DNA of 64,000 nucleotides from Bombyx mori (Eukaryota; Arthropoda; Insecta; Lepidoptera; Bombycidae), in assembly GCF_030269925.1 (NCBI RefSeq), contig NC_085118.1, positions 17,667,001-17,731,000 of the forward strand, in the 5' to 3' direction. Positions 1 through 10,491 of this stretch are shown here, piece after piece. The notes under the pieces are model-generated. The model saw nothing but the letters and a program-made list of their open reading frames with translations. It was not told the DNA's origin and made no database searches. The position numbers were made by a program, and so were the translations under genes. Within the stretch, counting starts at the first letter, position 1. Each line of letters begins with the position of its first letter.

Positions 1-615
1 GGTCAGTTTAATCGACCCCCTGAAGCGGCTATTCGGGCTATTGTGACTAAATTTCGCATTAAATTTACATTGTTGGACATTAAACTACCATCACGCTTAC
101 GTACAGTGCAAACTGAAGAAAATACCGCAGCTGTATCGGCCAGTGTTAGCGATGACCATCAATTATCGATTCGGCGACGTTCGCAGCAATTGGGCCTCTG
201 TTACTCAACAACGTGGAAAATTTTGTGAAAGGATTTAGATGTGAAGCCTTTCAAAATACAGCTGGTGCAAGAATTGCAGCCGAAAGACATACCACAACGC
301 AGAATTTTTGGTGAATGGGCTCTTGAAAAGTTGACGGAAGATCCACTTTTTTATTTCACGTTTGGGACCGGTTAATTGGTCGCCTAGATCGTGCGATTTA
401 ACAGTTTAATTTAACTATTTTTTGTGGGGCTATGTTAAGGTTCATGTCTATGCTGACAAGCTCGCTTCGATCAACGCATGGGAAGACAACATTGAAGCAT
501 TTATTCGTGAGATACCAGCCGAAATGTTGGAAAGAGTATGCCAAAATTGGTCAAGCGGATGGACCGTTTGAGGCGCAGCCGTGGTCAACATTTTCATGAA
601 ATAATATTCAAACAT
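1..615 (+). pseudogene. Tc1/mariner-superfamily transposase remnant
   Basis: Decayed DNA-transposase gene entering from the left edge. Translated pieces resemble the insect mariner-like family that has an N-terminal helix-turn-helix followed by a DDE domain. The segment at 43-228 reads into a TTWKILxKDL-like block; after a stop at 226-228 the same frame continues through a block resembling the start of the catalytic domain (about 230-375). The end of the protein reappears in other frames at about 475-610, with a block like EAFIREIPAEMLE and a basic C-terminus. Most of the catalytic core between these blocks is missing, so the copy has a large internal deletion plus stops and shifts. It cannot make transposase. 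Assignment rests on remembered family motifs, so the exact clade is uncertain. Confidence 0.5.
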
Positions 616-912
616 TAAATTATACGGACCGTACTATCGATTCAAATAAAGATTTCATGATTTTTTCTGAATTTTATGTGTTTTTTTAAAATCATTTCCT
701 ATAGCTATTAAAAAATCACCCTTTAGTTACTTGGATTTAAAATGGTTCATGCAGATACTAAGTCAATGAAATTGTTGAAATAAACGTCAAAACTCCCGTG
801 AAACTTTAGTAAGTGAGAAAATCGTTGCACGTCGTTCGTGTTTTTGTCTATAAAATGAGTAAAAATCAGTTTTATAGGTCGAAATTGATCTTGAATGCTT
901 TAAAAGAACAAC

Positions 913-2400
913 ATGGTGAAATGTAAGTACGCTTCAGTGTGTTTTATTATTGTCAAGGTTTTTTGTTTTCCAAAATTGCAACCTACTAGGACACATAAAG
1001 TAAATGAAGGTGCAAATATTCCAGAGGATGTTAAAACTGCATACGGGGATCACAAAGCTAAAGCAAGTAAAGCAATACAAAAGTATCAAGAAGATGCCTC
1101 CTTAGAAAATACTTCCTCTGTGAGATACTATTCGATGGATTTACAAAAAGTTATGTTGTTACCCGACATGCCTAAAGTCAAAGAATCGTTTTTCTTGAGT
1201 AGAATGATAACTTTCAACTTGACATTTGCACCAATCAGAAAGAAAACTAATGTTAATAATATTTGTATTCTATGGCATGAAGCCTATTCTGGACGAGATG
1301 CTCATGACATTGTTAATGCAATTGCAGCAATGATCGAAAAAGAAAGAGATTTGAATCATTTGATATTGTGATGTGATAATTGCACAGCTCAAAATAAAAA
1401 TTGTATCCTCTTTACATCACTTGTTACTATAATAATCTCTGAGTTTTTCAATTTAGAAAGTTTGACTTTGTAATACCTACCTAACTAAAGATCACACACG
1501 TATGTCAGCTGATGGAGTTCATGGCAATATGGAGAGGCAGATTAAAAACAAAAGATGCTGTGTACGATTTTGAAGACTATAAGAATGTAATTTTGGGTTG
1601 CAGATCGCATATTGAAGTTATCGAATTCCAAAAATCGTATGAGTGGGTAAAAAAGAAACGCATACCGCGACGCAATGATGACCTTGTTCCCATTAATAAT
1701 TTGTTGCTTAGTTCTTTGGTTGAAGTAATATTTGTAAATGGGTGCCGTAATATGTTTTATATTTTTTTTTATTTTTTTTTTATTGCTTAGATGGGTGGAC
1801 GAGCTCACAGCCCACCTGGTGTTAAGTGGTTACTGGAGCCCATAGACATCTATAACGTAAATGCGCCACCCACCTTGAGATATAAGTTCTAAGGTCCCAG
1901 TATAGTGACAACGGCTACCCCACCCTTCGAACCGAAACGCATTACTGCTTCACGGCGGAAATAGGCGGGGTGGTAGTACCTACCCTTGTGGACTCCCAAG
2001 AGGTCCTACCACCAGTTATTACGCAAATTATAATTTTGCGGGTTTGATTTTTATTACACGATGTTATTGCTTCACCGTGGAAGTCAATCGTGAACATTTG
2101 TTGAGTACATATTTCATTAGAAAAATTGGTACCCGCCTGCGGGATTCGAACACTGTTGCATCGCTACACACGAATGCACCGGACGTCTTATCCTTTAGGC
2201 CACGACGACTTCGATTGAGGAATTAGGATTATAGGAATGATTTTGAATCTCCGTATTCCGAGTTGGATTTTCTTATTAAAAAACACAATCCCTTGATCAT
2301 GCCAACCTTAAAAAATATTCCAAGAGGCATTAATGAAAGTAAAAAGGAAAGCATAGTAACAACTTGATTTAGCTTATGCCAATGAACAGAAGTTTTGGCA
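913..2400 (+). pseudogene. Broken transposon-like ORF split by a Bm1 SINE
   Basis: An open stretch of 152 codons (913-1371) ends at a TGA where the expected residue is tryptophan. The same frame then continues through a DNCTAQNKN-like block typical of an uncharacterised insect transposon-associated protein, in which the aspartate may belong to a DDE-like catalytic core. Homologous reading resumes in another frame at about 1500-1750 (a block like DFEDYKNVILGCRSHIEV). It is then interrupted by a minus-strand Bm1 SINE at about 1757-2216 and continues to about 2330. I see one nonsense change, at least one frameshift and one SINE insertion, so this is a dead gene. The family is not named; I recognise it only as a repetitive insect protein with a DNC..QNKN motif. 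Confidence 0.45.
1757..2216 (-). mobile_element. Bm1 SINE, near full length
   Basis: Minus-strand Bm1-type SINE of about 450 bp. The right end is the tRNA-like head: the complement of 2141-2151 matches a Pol III B box (GTTCGAATCCC), with the A-box region nearer 2200. The body contains the blocks found in every other copy in this window (the GCCGTGAAGCAGTAATGCGTTTC-type block around 1935-1970 and the CACTTAACACCAG-type block around 1820-1840). The left end is a T/A-rich tail (1757-1785). It sits inside the broken ORF of 913-2400. Copies of the same sequence recur at 8340-8423 with 9955-10305, 19855-20075 and 24098-24226. Confidence 0.8.
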
Positions 2401-4310
2401 AAGTGTACCGATTAATAATAATCCAGTTAATTTAGTTTCTAGTGGACAATTATTAATAACCGAATAATTTATTTTTATTTAACTGTTTTCAAATATTTTG
2501 AGTGATTATTTTTTGATTTTTTACTGTGAACAAATAGTGTTTGGTTTCCGATTATGTGTTTTTTTTCTTTTTCATTAAAACTGCTTATTTCTGCCCATAT
2601 TTATGTTGTTTTATTCTGTTTTTTCTTACTATGTCTATAAAATTGCATTTAGTTCCTACTCAGTAAATTCAGACCTAAATGAAAACAAAGCAAGTGATCT
2701 TACTAAGTCTATTAATTTGCGTTTATCCCCACTCATCGTATTTTAGAACTAGATGAAAACAAAGTAAGTGATCTTACTAGGTTTTGAAATTGTCACACTC
2801 AAAAAGTTTGATCTAAGAGAACAATCTTTTTATTAGTAACTGCTCCTCTACGTACATCTTTTGTGACAGACGCATGAAATCTACTTTTTTATAAAGCCTG
2901 TTATGTACCTCAAATTTTGCAATCACTCTCAAGAAGGTACGACTAATATTATTGAAACGGCACGCTGTCAAAGATATGAAATTGTTTTTCGGCTCTCCTG
3001 TAAAATTTAGTTTTATGCAGATACTGGGTTTTGATATTTCACAGCCTATATGAGGTAATAAAAAGGCAAATTTTGGAAAATGTAATGTAATAAGATAAAT
3101 AAAAAGAATTAGGCAATGCAATGAAAAGCTAAAGAAAAATTGCAATGAAAGAAACAGAATGTAAAATAATAAGTGTAAATTTAAATTACAAAAGAAAGAC
3201 AAGTATAAATAAGGAAATAGAAATTGAATGCCCGCTTCGAGGAGTTTACATTGGCACTGTAGTGATTTTATAGTTTGTGTATGTATTTAACATTGTATAT
3301 TATATATCTGCATATTTCCAAAATACACTTTTATATACGATTTATTTATTTCAAACATTTACTTTTCTTATTATTTTATCACAGTGTTCTATAAAATCAT
3401 GTTTGACCAATAAGTTTGGCTTCTATTTTAATTCCGGTTTTTAGTTCTATATCCTGACGATCCTGCTGCACTGGGAGAGGTTGGATCTTTTTCGAGGCAT
3501 TCTTACAATAAGTAGTACCTAGTAACACAACGTTGTTTGGCTAACATGTACTTATCATAAAACTAAATTATAAATACTTACAGATTATTACACAGTTTAA
3601 CTTTATTATAGTTTAATAACTATAAGACGTGTCAACCTGATCTTTGAACTATATAAAATAAACGAAATGTGTCATAGATACTAACCTGAGCTAAAAAAAA
3701 TGTACTTTTTCTTTGGAAAAAGTACATTTTTCTAACTGTCAGTACTTCCTGATTTTTAGAACAATTAAAAAAGTAACCTAACTAATAAAGCAAGTTAAGA
3801 AAAATAACCTAACTTATATTATCACTGACCTAAGCTAACAAATATATATTAATAACAAATTACATTATATATTTTTTAAACATAAATATTAGGAAATAAT
3901 TTAAATTTAATATTTAAAGTAAATTGTAAGGTTTATAAAAAATCAAGAACTTGGAATCAAATTATCTTAAACATACTATATGTCTTGTATGTATTTACAA
4001 GCCCTATAAACCCTAAACAAATATGTTCTTATCACAAACGACTAAATTGTAAGTACTTTCAGATTTTTACACATAACATTAAGCAATACATAAAAACAAG
4101 AAAATAAATGCCTAACTTTATATTTATACACACTGTTCTTGATTGTGAATTTTCAGATTGTATCTCCTTTGTGATTTCTTAGGTGGTTTGTGAAGTCTGC
4201 CGTTAAATTATGAAATACTATTAAATTATTTTAAGGTTTTTAATGTGAAAGTAATATTGTAGGTACATAATAATATAGCGCGTCTTGTAGCTGGAAGTGA
4301 AGGTGGTTGT
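2401..4310. other. AT-rich intergenic stretch, no gene recognised
   Basis: About 1.9 kb of low-GC sequence. The longest open frame (minus strand, 2813-3202) is rich in Phe/Leu/Ser as expected from T-rich sequence and shows no recognisable motif. A short direct repeat is visible (the AAATGAAAACAAAG...GTGATCTTACTA block near 2675-2710 and again near 2750-2780). The only strong structural element is the hairpin at 3696-3731, listed separately. Confidence 0.6.
3696..3731. repeat. Perfect 16-bp inverted repeat, 4-nt loop
   Basis: Arms 3696-3711 and 3716-3731 are exact reverse complements around the loop TTTG at 3712-3715. The arm core is TGTACTTTTTC. It would extrude or fold as a 16-bp stem. It lies in AT-rich non-coding DNA with no open frame on either side. 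Function unknown; such palindromes can be the centre of a miniature inverted-repeat element. Confidence 0.8.
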
Positions 4311-4318
4311 GTGTCGTA

Positions 4319-4881
4319 GTCTACGGGCACGAAACTTGCGATGGCTGAGCGATGCGACGCGACGCGGCGGGCAGGCAGCGATATCTCGCGCGGGCACGAA
4401 ACAAGCTGGCGAGCAGTCGCGCTCATACAGTATTGTGCGAATCATGAGCTTACGTCGAAAACAACTATTGGAGCCTAGTCCCCTGATGAGGGAATTATTA
4501 TTAGTTAAAGATGGTGTTCATCCAAAAAATCAACGAAGACGCAATTGGGGAGAATTTTCTACGCTTTATTACGTGCTAAGGTGTCATTCAATGAAATTTT
4601 AAATTCTTTGTTAAATTATAAATTCCTCATCATCAATTTCCATTACTAAAATAATAATTGAACACAACACTGTGTACCCGCGCAAGCGACGAAACCAAAC
4701 TAGTTTGTTCTCGTCGCTTCCGCGTCGCCGTCGCCCCATCATCGCCCGTACATCGCTCGATCGCCCCGCTCCGCCATCGCCCGTTTCGTGCCCGTCCCCA
4801 TACTGTGCAATGCTTTTGTATACATCGCCGTCGCGCCGCTGCCGCCGTCGCTCGGCCATCGCAAGTTTCGTGCCCGTAGAC
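4319..4881. mobile_element. Candidate Harbinger-derived inverted-repeat element
   Basis: A GC-rich island of about 560 bp in AT-rich DNA is bounded by a long inverted repeat: 4319-4351 and 4849-4881 are reverse complements over 33 positions with one mismatch. Inside the left half is a short piece of PIF/Harbinger-like transposase coding sequence (4444-4602). Shorter repeats of the GGGCACGAAAC motif and its complement recur inside (about 4395 and 4785). Either the repeats are the element's own inverted repeats or the island is a fold-back of two copies of one 5' region. I could not identify a clear 3-bp TTA/TAA target duplication. Confidence 0.45.
4444..4602 (+). pseudogene. PIF/Harbinger nuclease N-terminal fragment
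   Basis: From the ATG at 4444 a 52-codon open frame contains a block of the form VHPxNQxRxxxGEFxTLYxxLR. This matches the conserved N-terminus of insect Harbinger-type nucleases (HPxNxxRxxxGEFHxL). The frame ends at 4602 before the FRMS block and the DDE catalytic residues, so only the first exon-like portion survives. It lies between the inverted arms at 4319-4351 and 4849-4881, which supports a Harbinger-derived element. There is no splice donor I am confident of near the end of the frame, although Harbinger genes are often spliced. Confidence 0.5.
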
Positions 4882-5129
4882 GTACGTGTCGCGGCGTCGC
4901 GGAGCTATCACCGTCCCGCCGGTTTGCCGCCCCTCCCTCGCCGCGCTGTCTGCGTCTTCCCCGACTTTACGAAAGAGGAGTTGATGCGTAAACATATTGA
5001 TTAGAGTAACAACTCAACAACGTCCAAAAAAAGAACACGAAACATAAGTACTAAGCCCGAAAAAGAAGAATCCAATCAGATAGTAATACTATTTAAAAAT
5101 ATATAAAATATACATGATAATACTACACC

Positions 5130-5157
5130 GGTAAGAGCAACGCCATATATCGTCGAA

Positions 5158-5160
<3 letters not shown>
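5130..5160 (+). mobile_element. Short LTR-like fragment
   Basis: The string ACCGGTAAGAGCAACGCCAT (from 5129) followed by a TATCGTCGAATA block matches the start of the gypsy-type LTR whose complement is seen at 23370-23415, and resembles the block at 6836-6860. Only about 30 bp survive before a simple repeat begins. Confidence 0.45.
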
Positions 5161-5196
<36 letters not shown>

Positions 5197-5197
5197 G
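5155..5197. repeat. (AATA)n microsatellite
   Basis: About ten tandem AATA units, uninterrupted, from 5155 to 5197. It follows directly on an LTR-like fragment and may have grown from that junction or from the tail of a retroelement. Confidence 0.9.
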
Positions 5198-5449
5198 CCT
5201 TTTATTTCTTACAAGTGACATAAAAACAAAAAATTAATGCAATGCTTATCTAATAAATAATGTATCTGTTGAATAATATTAGGCATTATTTCCCACTTGC
5301 AAGAACCCCTCCTCGGGTAAAGGCCTCCTCCAAGGATAGCCAATCTTCTCTGGATTACGCAATCTTACGTCTTGTTTCCGATAGTCCTATGATGTCATAT
5401 TTAAATTCTTTCAATGCTTCGTTTACTTCTATTAAATGTTCATGTGACG

Positions 5450-6384
5450 GGTGATCTGACATTGTAGGTCAATATGTAGAATTTCTTTTGAAGGTTTTTT
5501 TGATTCCTTGGAGGGTTTTGGTCATAATCTTCCACGGGGACCAACCGTATTGGAAGATGTTTTTCTTGTGTATTTTGCTTGTTTTCTTGTGGAAGGGGGG
5601 TGGTAGTGTCTATATATTCTTGTTTTGGTTGTTCTGCTTAATCAGTGCGTTGTTAGAATTGTTTGTAGTGAGGAAGTTGAGCATGCCCTGTTTCAAGATA
5701 CCCTCCGATAGACTAGATGATCTTTGTATCGGAGCTTGTGTTTTGTTCTTCTTGCTTGCTTGAATCTTTTTCTCATCTTGAGGGAGGGAATGAAAACAGG
5801 GGGTTTCGGGTGAAGCAGAAAGTATTCTTTTATTGGTATTTTTTGTATTCTTGTTCTTAGTTATTACTATCACTTTATCACACTTGATGAATACAGTGTT
5901 GGTTGTCCTTCTCTCGCTCTTCCTGTACCTGTTCTTGTAGTTCCTTCCTTTTTTCCAAAATGCTTTGTGGATAATCCTCTTTTAAATAGTATGGAGTATC
6001 ATTCAGTTTTCTTCTGTTTTTGTATATATCTCTATTTTTAAACCCAAAGTAACAAATGTCACAATAATTGGTCGAGGATTTCTCCTTTCTTACCTAATCT
6101 CTTAGCCTCCTGAATGTCTGTAGAATTCAGTTTAATAGATAAGTTACGTTCTATGAAACTGGCTAAGGTTTTTTTCCAAGTTTGAATATGATATTTCCGT
6201 TTCAATCAAAGAAGACAATATTCCTTAGTCTTGCTTGTTTTTCTAAAACATACAGTCTTTTTCCTTGATTTTGCACTTCAGCTTTGAGATTATCGAATTT
6301 TTCTTCCCAGTAATTAAACTTTTCGTCCAGTATTTTATTTATGTTTTGAGTCACTTGTTCTGTCGCGTTGTGCTTGCTCGACAC
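5450..6384 (-). pseudogene. LINE ORF1 remnant (coiled-coil type)
   Basis: The minus strand at 6384-6202 encodes a 60-residue N-terminal segment with heptad-like charged repeats ending in KQARLRNIVFFD. This is the arrangement at the start of the ORF1 protein of a common lepidopteran LINE (a coiled coil followed by an RNxVFFG-like block). Downstream on the same strand, in changing frames, I can read further related pieces: a block near 6170-6060 and a Lys/Ser/Thr-rich block at 5873-5610 with an LPQDEKKIQASKKNK-like stretch. Stops and shifts separate the pieces. The role in an active element would be binding its own RNA. No reverse-transcriptase part is present to the left. Confidence 0.45.
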
Positions 6385-6587
6385 TCTGTGCTATCCGTTC
6401 ACTCCTCGTAGATTTTTTCCCTCGATCAGATCACAAAATGATACTCAACGATGTTCTTCTCACTCGAGTATTTTTTATACAATTATTCATGAAATCCTTA
6501 AACAATTGGCTGGTATTCACTGTTTAGCTTGCAGAGTACGGGCAGTTACGCGTACTTAAACTCACTTTTTAAGGAATGGCACTATTT

Positions 6588-6740
6588 TAATATTTTTATT
6601 TATTTATTTATTTATTTATAACTTCTTATACTATAAAGTATAAAGGTGGACTTAATGCCATAGGCATTCTCTAACAGTCTACCTTAGGGGAGTGCAGAGA
6701 TGAAGCTTGGTAGGTGTAGTGTGAAGGTGATATTACTGAA
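6588..6740 (-). repeat. Interspersed LINE tail with (TTTA)n
   Basis: A (TTTA)n run at about 6590-6620 is followed by a block (GGTGGACTTAATGCCATAGG and onward) that I recognise as a recurrent lepidopteran repeat, probably the 3' end of a LINE lying on the minus strand with a TAAA-type tail. No coding sequence is attached. Confidence 0.4.
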
Positions 6741-6835
6741 ACATAATAATATGTGTATATATATTTTTAAATCACGATAAAATACAGAGACAATGTGTAT
6801 TGTGGCAAACTACCCTACCCTCCATCTAATCCAAT

Positions 6836-7250
6836 ATAAGTCATATCGTCGAATAGCAAGCAGAAACGAATATAAAAAAACTAGAAAAATCGAAAATTCT
6901 CAAGTACAACGCCATCTATTGTCAAATGACGGAAACGCACATCGAAAATACTTGACTTGTCAGGAATGTTCTCAGTAATTCTAGGGATGTAGTATCGACT
7001 ATACAAGCGTTGCAGGGGTGTCACGAATTCAGTCAGTAATCGGAACTACTCGAAGCGAAACAGCGAACGGTTCACCCGAAGCGAAGCGGAAGAAGTAAAT
7101 TACGAGCTGTAAAGTGAGCTGTAAAGTGTTCTGTGTTCTAGGCTAGGTGCGCTATATAGGTACAGCTTTAATTTATAAATCGGTAGAACTTTTATTTATC
7201 CCGGACCCTAGCGCGTAGGTAATAATAAATTTATATATGATTACCGAGTC
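6836..7250 (+). mobile_element. Degenerate LTR-like fragment
   Basis: From 6840 the sequence follows, with many mismatches, the order of blocks seen on the minus strand of 23415-23320: TCGTCGAATAG, then a CGAATAT block, then GCCATCTATTGTCAAATGACGGAAAC. It is therefore a diverged copy of the same LTR, or of its close relative, in + orientation. The right boundary is not clear; I stop at the change of composition near 7250. No primer-binding site or internal coding sequence follows. Confidence 0.35.
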
Positions 7251-7304
7251 CAGGCAACCCCCAACCGAGAGCCAGCGCTAAACTATAAAATCGATCCCTC
7301 GCTG

Positions 7305-7920
7305 CGGCTTTGCCCCTCTATCCGATGATTTGCAACCGAAGTGAATTGTTCCTTCGTAATAAGGTGACACTCTACAGAACTTGCATACGCCCCATCATGA
7401 CCTATGCAAGTGTAGTGTTCGCTCACGGGGCCAACACTCACTTAAAACCACTTCAAGTAATTTAATTCCATTTTTGTAGGCTAGTCGTCGGAGCCCCGTG
7501 GTTCGACCTAGACTCCATCAGTAAGTATCTACAGTCGGCATCTACATTCCCGATCCTGCGGATAAATGGAAAGCAGTCAACGTCGCCCACAACACGTCAT
7601 TTCGGATCCTCCCGATCCACTAACGGTGCTTTTAGGTACCTCAAGCACCGGTCACCGTTCTCGTCGAACCCGTCGCTTGCAACGAAGGGCTCGACGAGTA
7701 AATTAGCCCACAGACACAGCCCCCTGAGTTTCTCGCCGAATTCTCAGTGGGTCGTGTTTCCGATCCGGTGGTAGATTTTGCGAAGCACGGCTCTTGCTAG
7801 AGTTCGTGTTAGCAACGTCGTCAGGTTTGAGCCCCGCGAGCTCACCTACTAGTTAAGGTTACGCTGAAATAGCATCTCAGGGCTATCAGCATAGGTAGGG
7901 GGGAAAAAAGAAAAAAAAAG
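7305..7920 (+). mobile_element. 5'-truncated Jockey/BMC1-like LINE
   Basis: From about 7305 the + strand encodes, with few changes, the C-terminal part of the same ORF2 that is complete at 12558-15441 (a block like LRNKVTLYRTCIRPIMTY at 7352 onward). It hits a stop near 7464. Deletions in the remainder are followed by a 3' UTR that resembles the one at 12330-12557 in opposite orientation (the block reading TTTCTCGCCGAATTCTCAG). It ends in an A-rich tail at about 7903-7919. This is a dead, 5'-truncated copy, as is usual for TPRT products. Confidence 0.7.
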
Positions 7921-8339
7921 CCTTTGCCCTTTTTTGTGCGTGGCGTTCGTGCGTGCGGTTCTTGTTGAAACATGTTGAGACTTGTTGCGTAATATTAACA
8001 GTTTTCGATAGTAGTAGATTGAAATCATTTTGTTACAAGTTTTGGTTACTTCAGTGAAATATAATTAGGCCAGTTCTGTGTAATTTCTTTCCTTTTTATT
8101 TTTTACTACCTAACTCACTTCTGATTGATAACAAAATTATAAATATAAAAAAGTGTTCATGCAACTTGGTGCACGTGAAAGAAGTGAAACTTCTTTTGCG
8201 GTGTGTAGTATTGTGGTTTTATTCATTTTTTATCCTTAATTTAATTTGTAACAGGGAATGCTGTGTGTGTGAAACGATCTCTTCGCCATATACCTACCTA
8301 TATATTTTTAATTATATATTTTAAATTTTGAGTCATCGT
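7921..8339. other. No gene recognised
   Basis: AT-rich sequence downstream of the truncated LINE. No open frame above 60 codons and no familiar repeat were seen before the Bm1 head begins at about 8340. Confidence 0.6.
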
Positions 8340-8423
8340 AAAAGATAAAACGTGAGGTGCATTCGTATCTAGCGATGCAATAGGGTTCGAATCCCACAGG
8401 CGGAATACTAATGAAATACGTAC
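8340..8423 (+). mobile_element. Bm1 SINE, tRNA-like head (left part of split copy)
   Basis: Plus-strand Bm1 head. It contains the GGTGCATTCG block and an intact B box (GGTTCGAATCCC at about 8383-8394), followed by AATGAAATACGTAC. Its alignment to the Bm1 at 1757-2216 stops exactly at GTAC (8420-8423) and resumes at 9955, so the two pieces were one SINE before the 8424-9954 insertion. Confidence 0.75.
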
Positions 8424-9954
8424 CGTCAAACTAGCCAACATTGCCCACATTTTTTAAATAACACTAGATATTTCAAGATTTTTGTATGTAGCCCATTACA
8501 TATTTGCTTATCTATGGCAACAATAAGTTCATATGCATGCATGTGTTTACTTAAATTTAACATTAGTAATGGTTTTCTGGATAATATAAACAATTTTCAA
8601 GGCGGGTAAAGTTATCTAGACTTTTGGCCAACATTGCCCACCTTGAATTTTAGCACAACAATAACACTTAGATGAATGCCTTAAGAACCAATAAAAACAT
8701 TTTGGCAATATAAGCGATCGCCCAAAATGTTTACTTAATATCATAAATATTTTCTTACTAAAATGAAAGGACAATGTTATCCTGACATTTTTTCTCTTTC
8801 CCATACAAACGGTACGTAGCGATTTAAAAGTGCTAGGGTTGTCACATTTGAGTAATCTTCACAGAGTATCGCAATAGGTGAGTAACATAAACAATTTTTA
8901 AAGTGCAGTTGTTTATTAAAGACTTCGATCAATTAAAATCAAAGACTCATTTTTATAACAGGAGACTTAAAATCTGATAACTAAATTTAAGTTTTGTGCT
9001 GCCTGGACCTAACTTCACGTCTCGACCTTCTTTATCGAATACGCGATTTATGTTTGTTTCTTCTGAAATACAAAATTTCGAATTATTATAGGTAATAAAG
9101 AATAAAATATTTTTTTTTTCTTCTGTAGATATTTTTATTCTATTCCAGTTGGGGTACATAGCCAAAAGGATTGCGACTTAAAGTGTAGTTGGGACCGCAA
9201 AGTTCTCGAGTTCGGCTGCGTACCGGGAGACGTAACATGGATAGGCCTCTCACAAGATGCACTGACGATCCAATAAGATTCTCGGGGTTCTACTGGATGT
9301 AAGCAGCGCAGGATCGATCGTTTCGGTGAGACTTGGAGGAAGCCTATGTCCAGCAGTGGACGTCTGTGGGCTGAAAGATCCATAGGGATACATAAATTCT
9401 CAACAGTAGTAGTAATATTCTCAATTCTCAATAAACATTATAGACATACGTACATGAACCCTGAAAATATAACACTCTTTTTTTAACAATTGCGTAAAAG
9501 AAAACCAAAGCGTCAACCCTAGATGTTTTTTGACGGTGGGCAATGTTGACAATGGTGCGGCTGCACATTTCTGTGTAACTTTGCCCGTCATCATAACTTT
9601 TGTTATACTTGAGCTACAGCAACGAATCTATCAGCAAAATACTAAGCACATTGTTTTACATAACAAATAATTTATTAAACTTACCGGTGTTTTCGTTATA
9701 ATGCACAATTTACTTCAAAAAACTCACAGTAATTAGCCCGCAAAAACTCATCCCTTTTTTGACAAGTGCCGACAGGTAACTGTGTCAAGTTAGGAACGCA
9801 CGCGCTATCCTATGATGTCACAGGTATGTTTGATTCTCTACCAATGTTATAAACACTGTACTAAGTTTGGTACTTTTTATGATATTAGTTGATTTTCTTA
9901 GAAAGTGTGTTTTGGGCAAAGTTTACCCTCGTGGCAAAGTTGGCGTATTTGACG
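8424..9954. mobile_element. Inverted-repeat DNA element inserted in Bm1
   Basis: About 1,531 bp inserted precisely into a Bm1 SINE. The termini are imperfect inverted repeats: the left starts CGTCAAACTAGCCAAC and the complement of the right starts CGTCAAATACGCCAAC, with 18 of the first 22 positions matching. GTAC flanks both sides (8420-8423 and 9955-9958) but occurs once in uninterrupted Bm1. Because GTAC is palindromic, the duplication could be 4 bp (GTAC) or 2 bp (TA, with termini extended to CCGTCAAA). Inside, the motif GCCAACATTGCCCAC recurs (about 8434 and 8627, and inverted near 9536). There is no transposase frame, so the element is non-autonomous. It carries a nested LINE 3' fragment at about 9150-9385. 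Confidence 0.7.
9150..9385 (+). mobile_element. LINE 3' fragment (endonuclease-RT type)
   Basis: Contains blocks such as TGGGACCGCAAAGTTCTCGAG and the ending GCCTATGTCCAGCAGTGGACGTC. These are the C-terminal codons and end of a very abundant lepidopteran endonuclease-reverse transcriptase LINE. The copy is short, has lost most of the element, and lies nested inside the 8424-9954 inverted-repeat element. Confidence 0.5.
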
Positions 9955-10305
9955 GTACTTGACAAATGTTCACGATTGACTTCCACGGTGAAGGAATAAT
10001 ATTATGTCGTGTAATAAAAATCAAACTCGCAAAATTATAATTTGTGTACCTAATCACTGGTGGTAGGATCCCTTGTCAGTAGGAGTAGGTAGGTACCACC
10101 ACCCTGCCTATTTCTGCCGTGAAGCAGTTCGCAGCAGAATGCGTTTCGGTTTGAAGGGTGGGGCAGCCGTTGTAACTATACTGAAACCTTCGAACTCATA
10201 TCTCAAGTCGGGTGGCGGCAATTACATTGTATATGTCTAGAGGCTCCGGTAACCATTTGACACCAGGTGGGTTGTGAGCTATTAGCTGTGCTTATAAAAT
10301 AAATA
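9955..10305 (+). mobile_element. Bm1 SINE, body and tail (right part of split copy)
   Basis: Continues the Bm1 sequence from the block ACAAATGTTCACGATTGAC through the GCCGTGAAGCAG block to the CACCAGGTGGG block and an A-rich end near 10305. Together with 8340-8423 it makes one full-length SINE of about 435 bp. It ends about 150 bp from the 3' end of the 30K-like gene copy. Confidence 0.8.
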
Positions 10306-10451
10306 ATAGGTACCTAATAGTATAAAATAAACGCGCAAGTGTGCGACTAGGAGCGTCCGCGCGGGGCCTCATGCAGCGCGACATGACCGGTACACTCACG
10401 CTGACCGCGGCTCGTCACGTTAAGGAAAATCATTTTGAATCAGCACAAATA

Positions 10452-10457
10452 TTTATT
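10452..10457 (-). terminator. Poly(A) signal of the left 30K-like gene
   Basis: AATAAA on the minus strand, about 35 nt beyond the stop codon of the 30K-like reading frame at 10492. The distance and strand fit a normal cleavage/polyadenylation signal for that gene. Confidence 0.7.
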
Positions 10458-10491
10458 GTCGCCTGTAAGCTATCTGTAGTTATGTGAAGTT

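Noticed and set aside
2813..3202. 129-codon minus-strand frame with a Phe/Leu-rich start
   Set aside because: AT-rich composition explains the residues; no conserved motif, no promoter or poly(A) signal in a convincing place.
4633..4995. Overlapping Arg/Ala-rich frames in the GC-rich island at 4.6-5.0 kb
   Set aside because: Repetitive CG-rich sequence gives open frames on both strands; none shows a recognisable domain.
5488..5763. Hydrophobic 91-codon plus-strand frame resembling a membrane protein
   Set aside because: It is the antisense of an A-rich LINE ORF1 remnant on the minus strand; T-rich sequence yields Phe/Leu codons.
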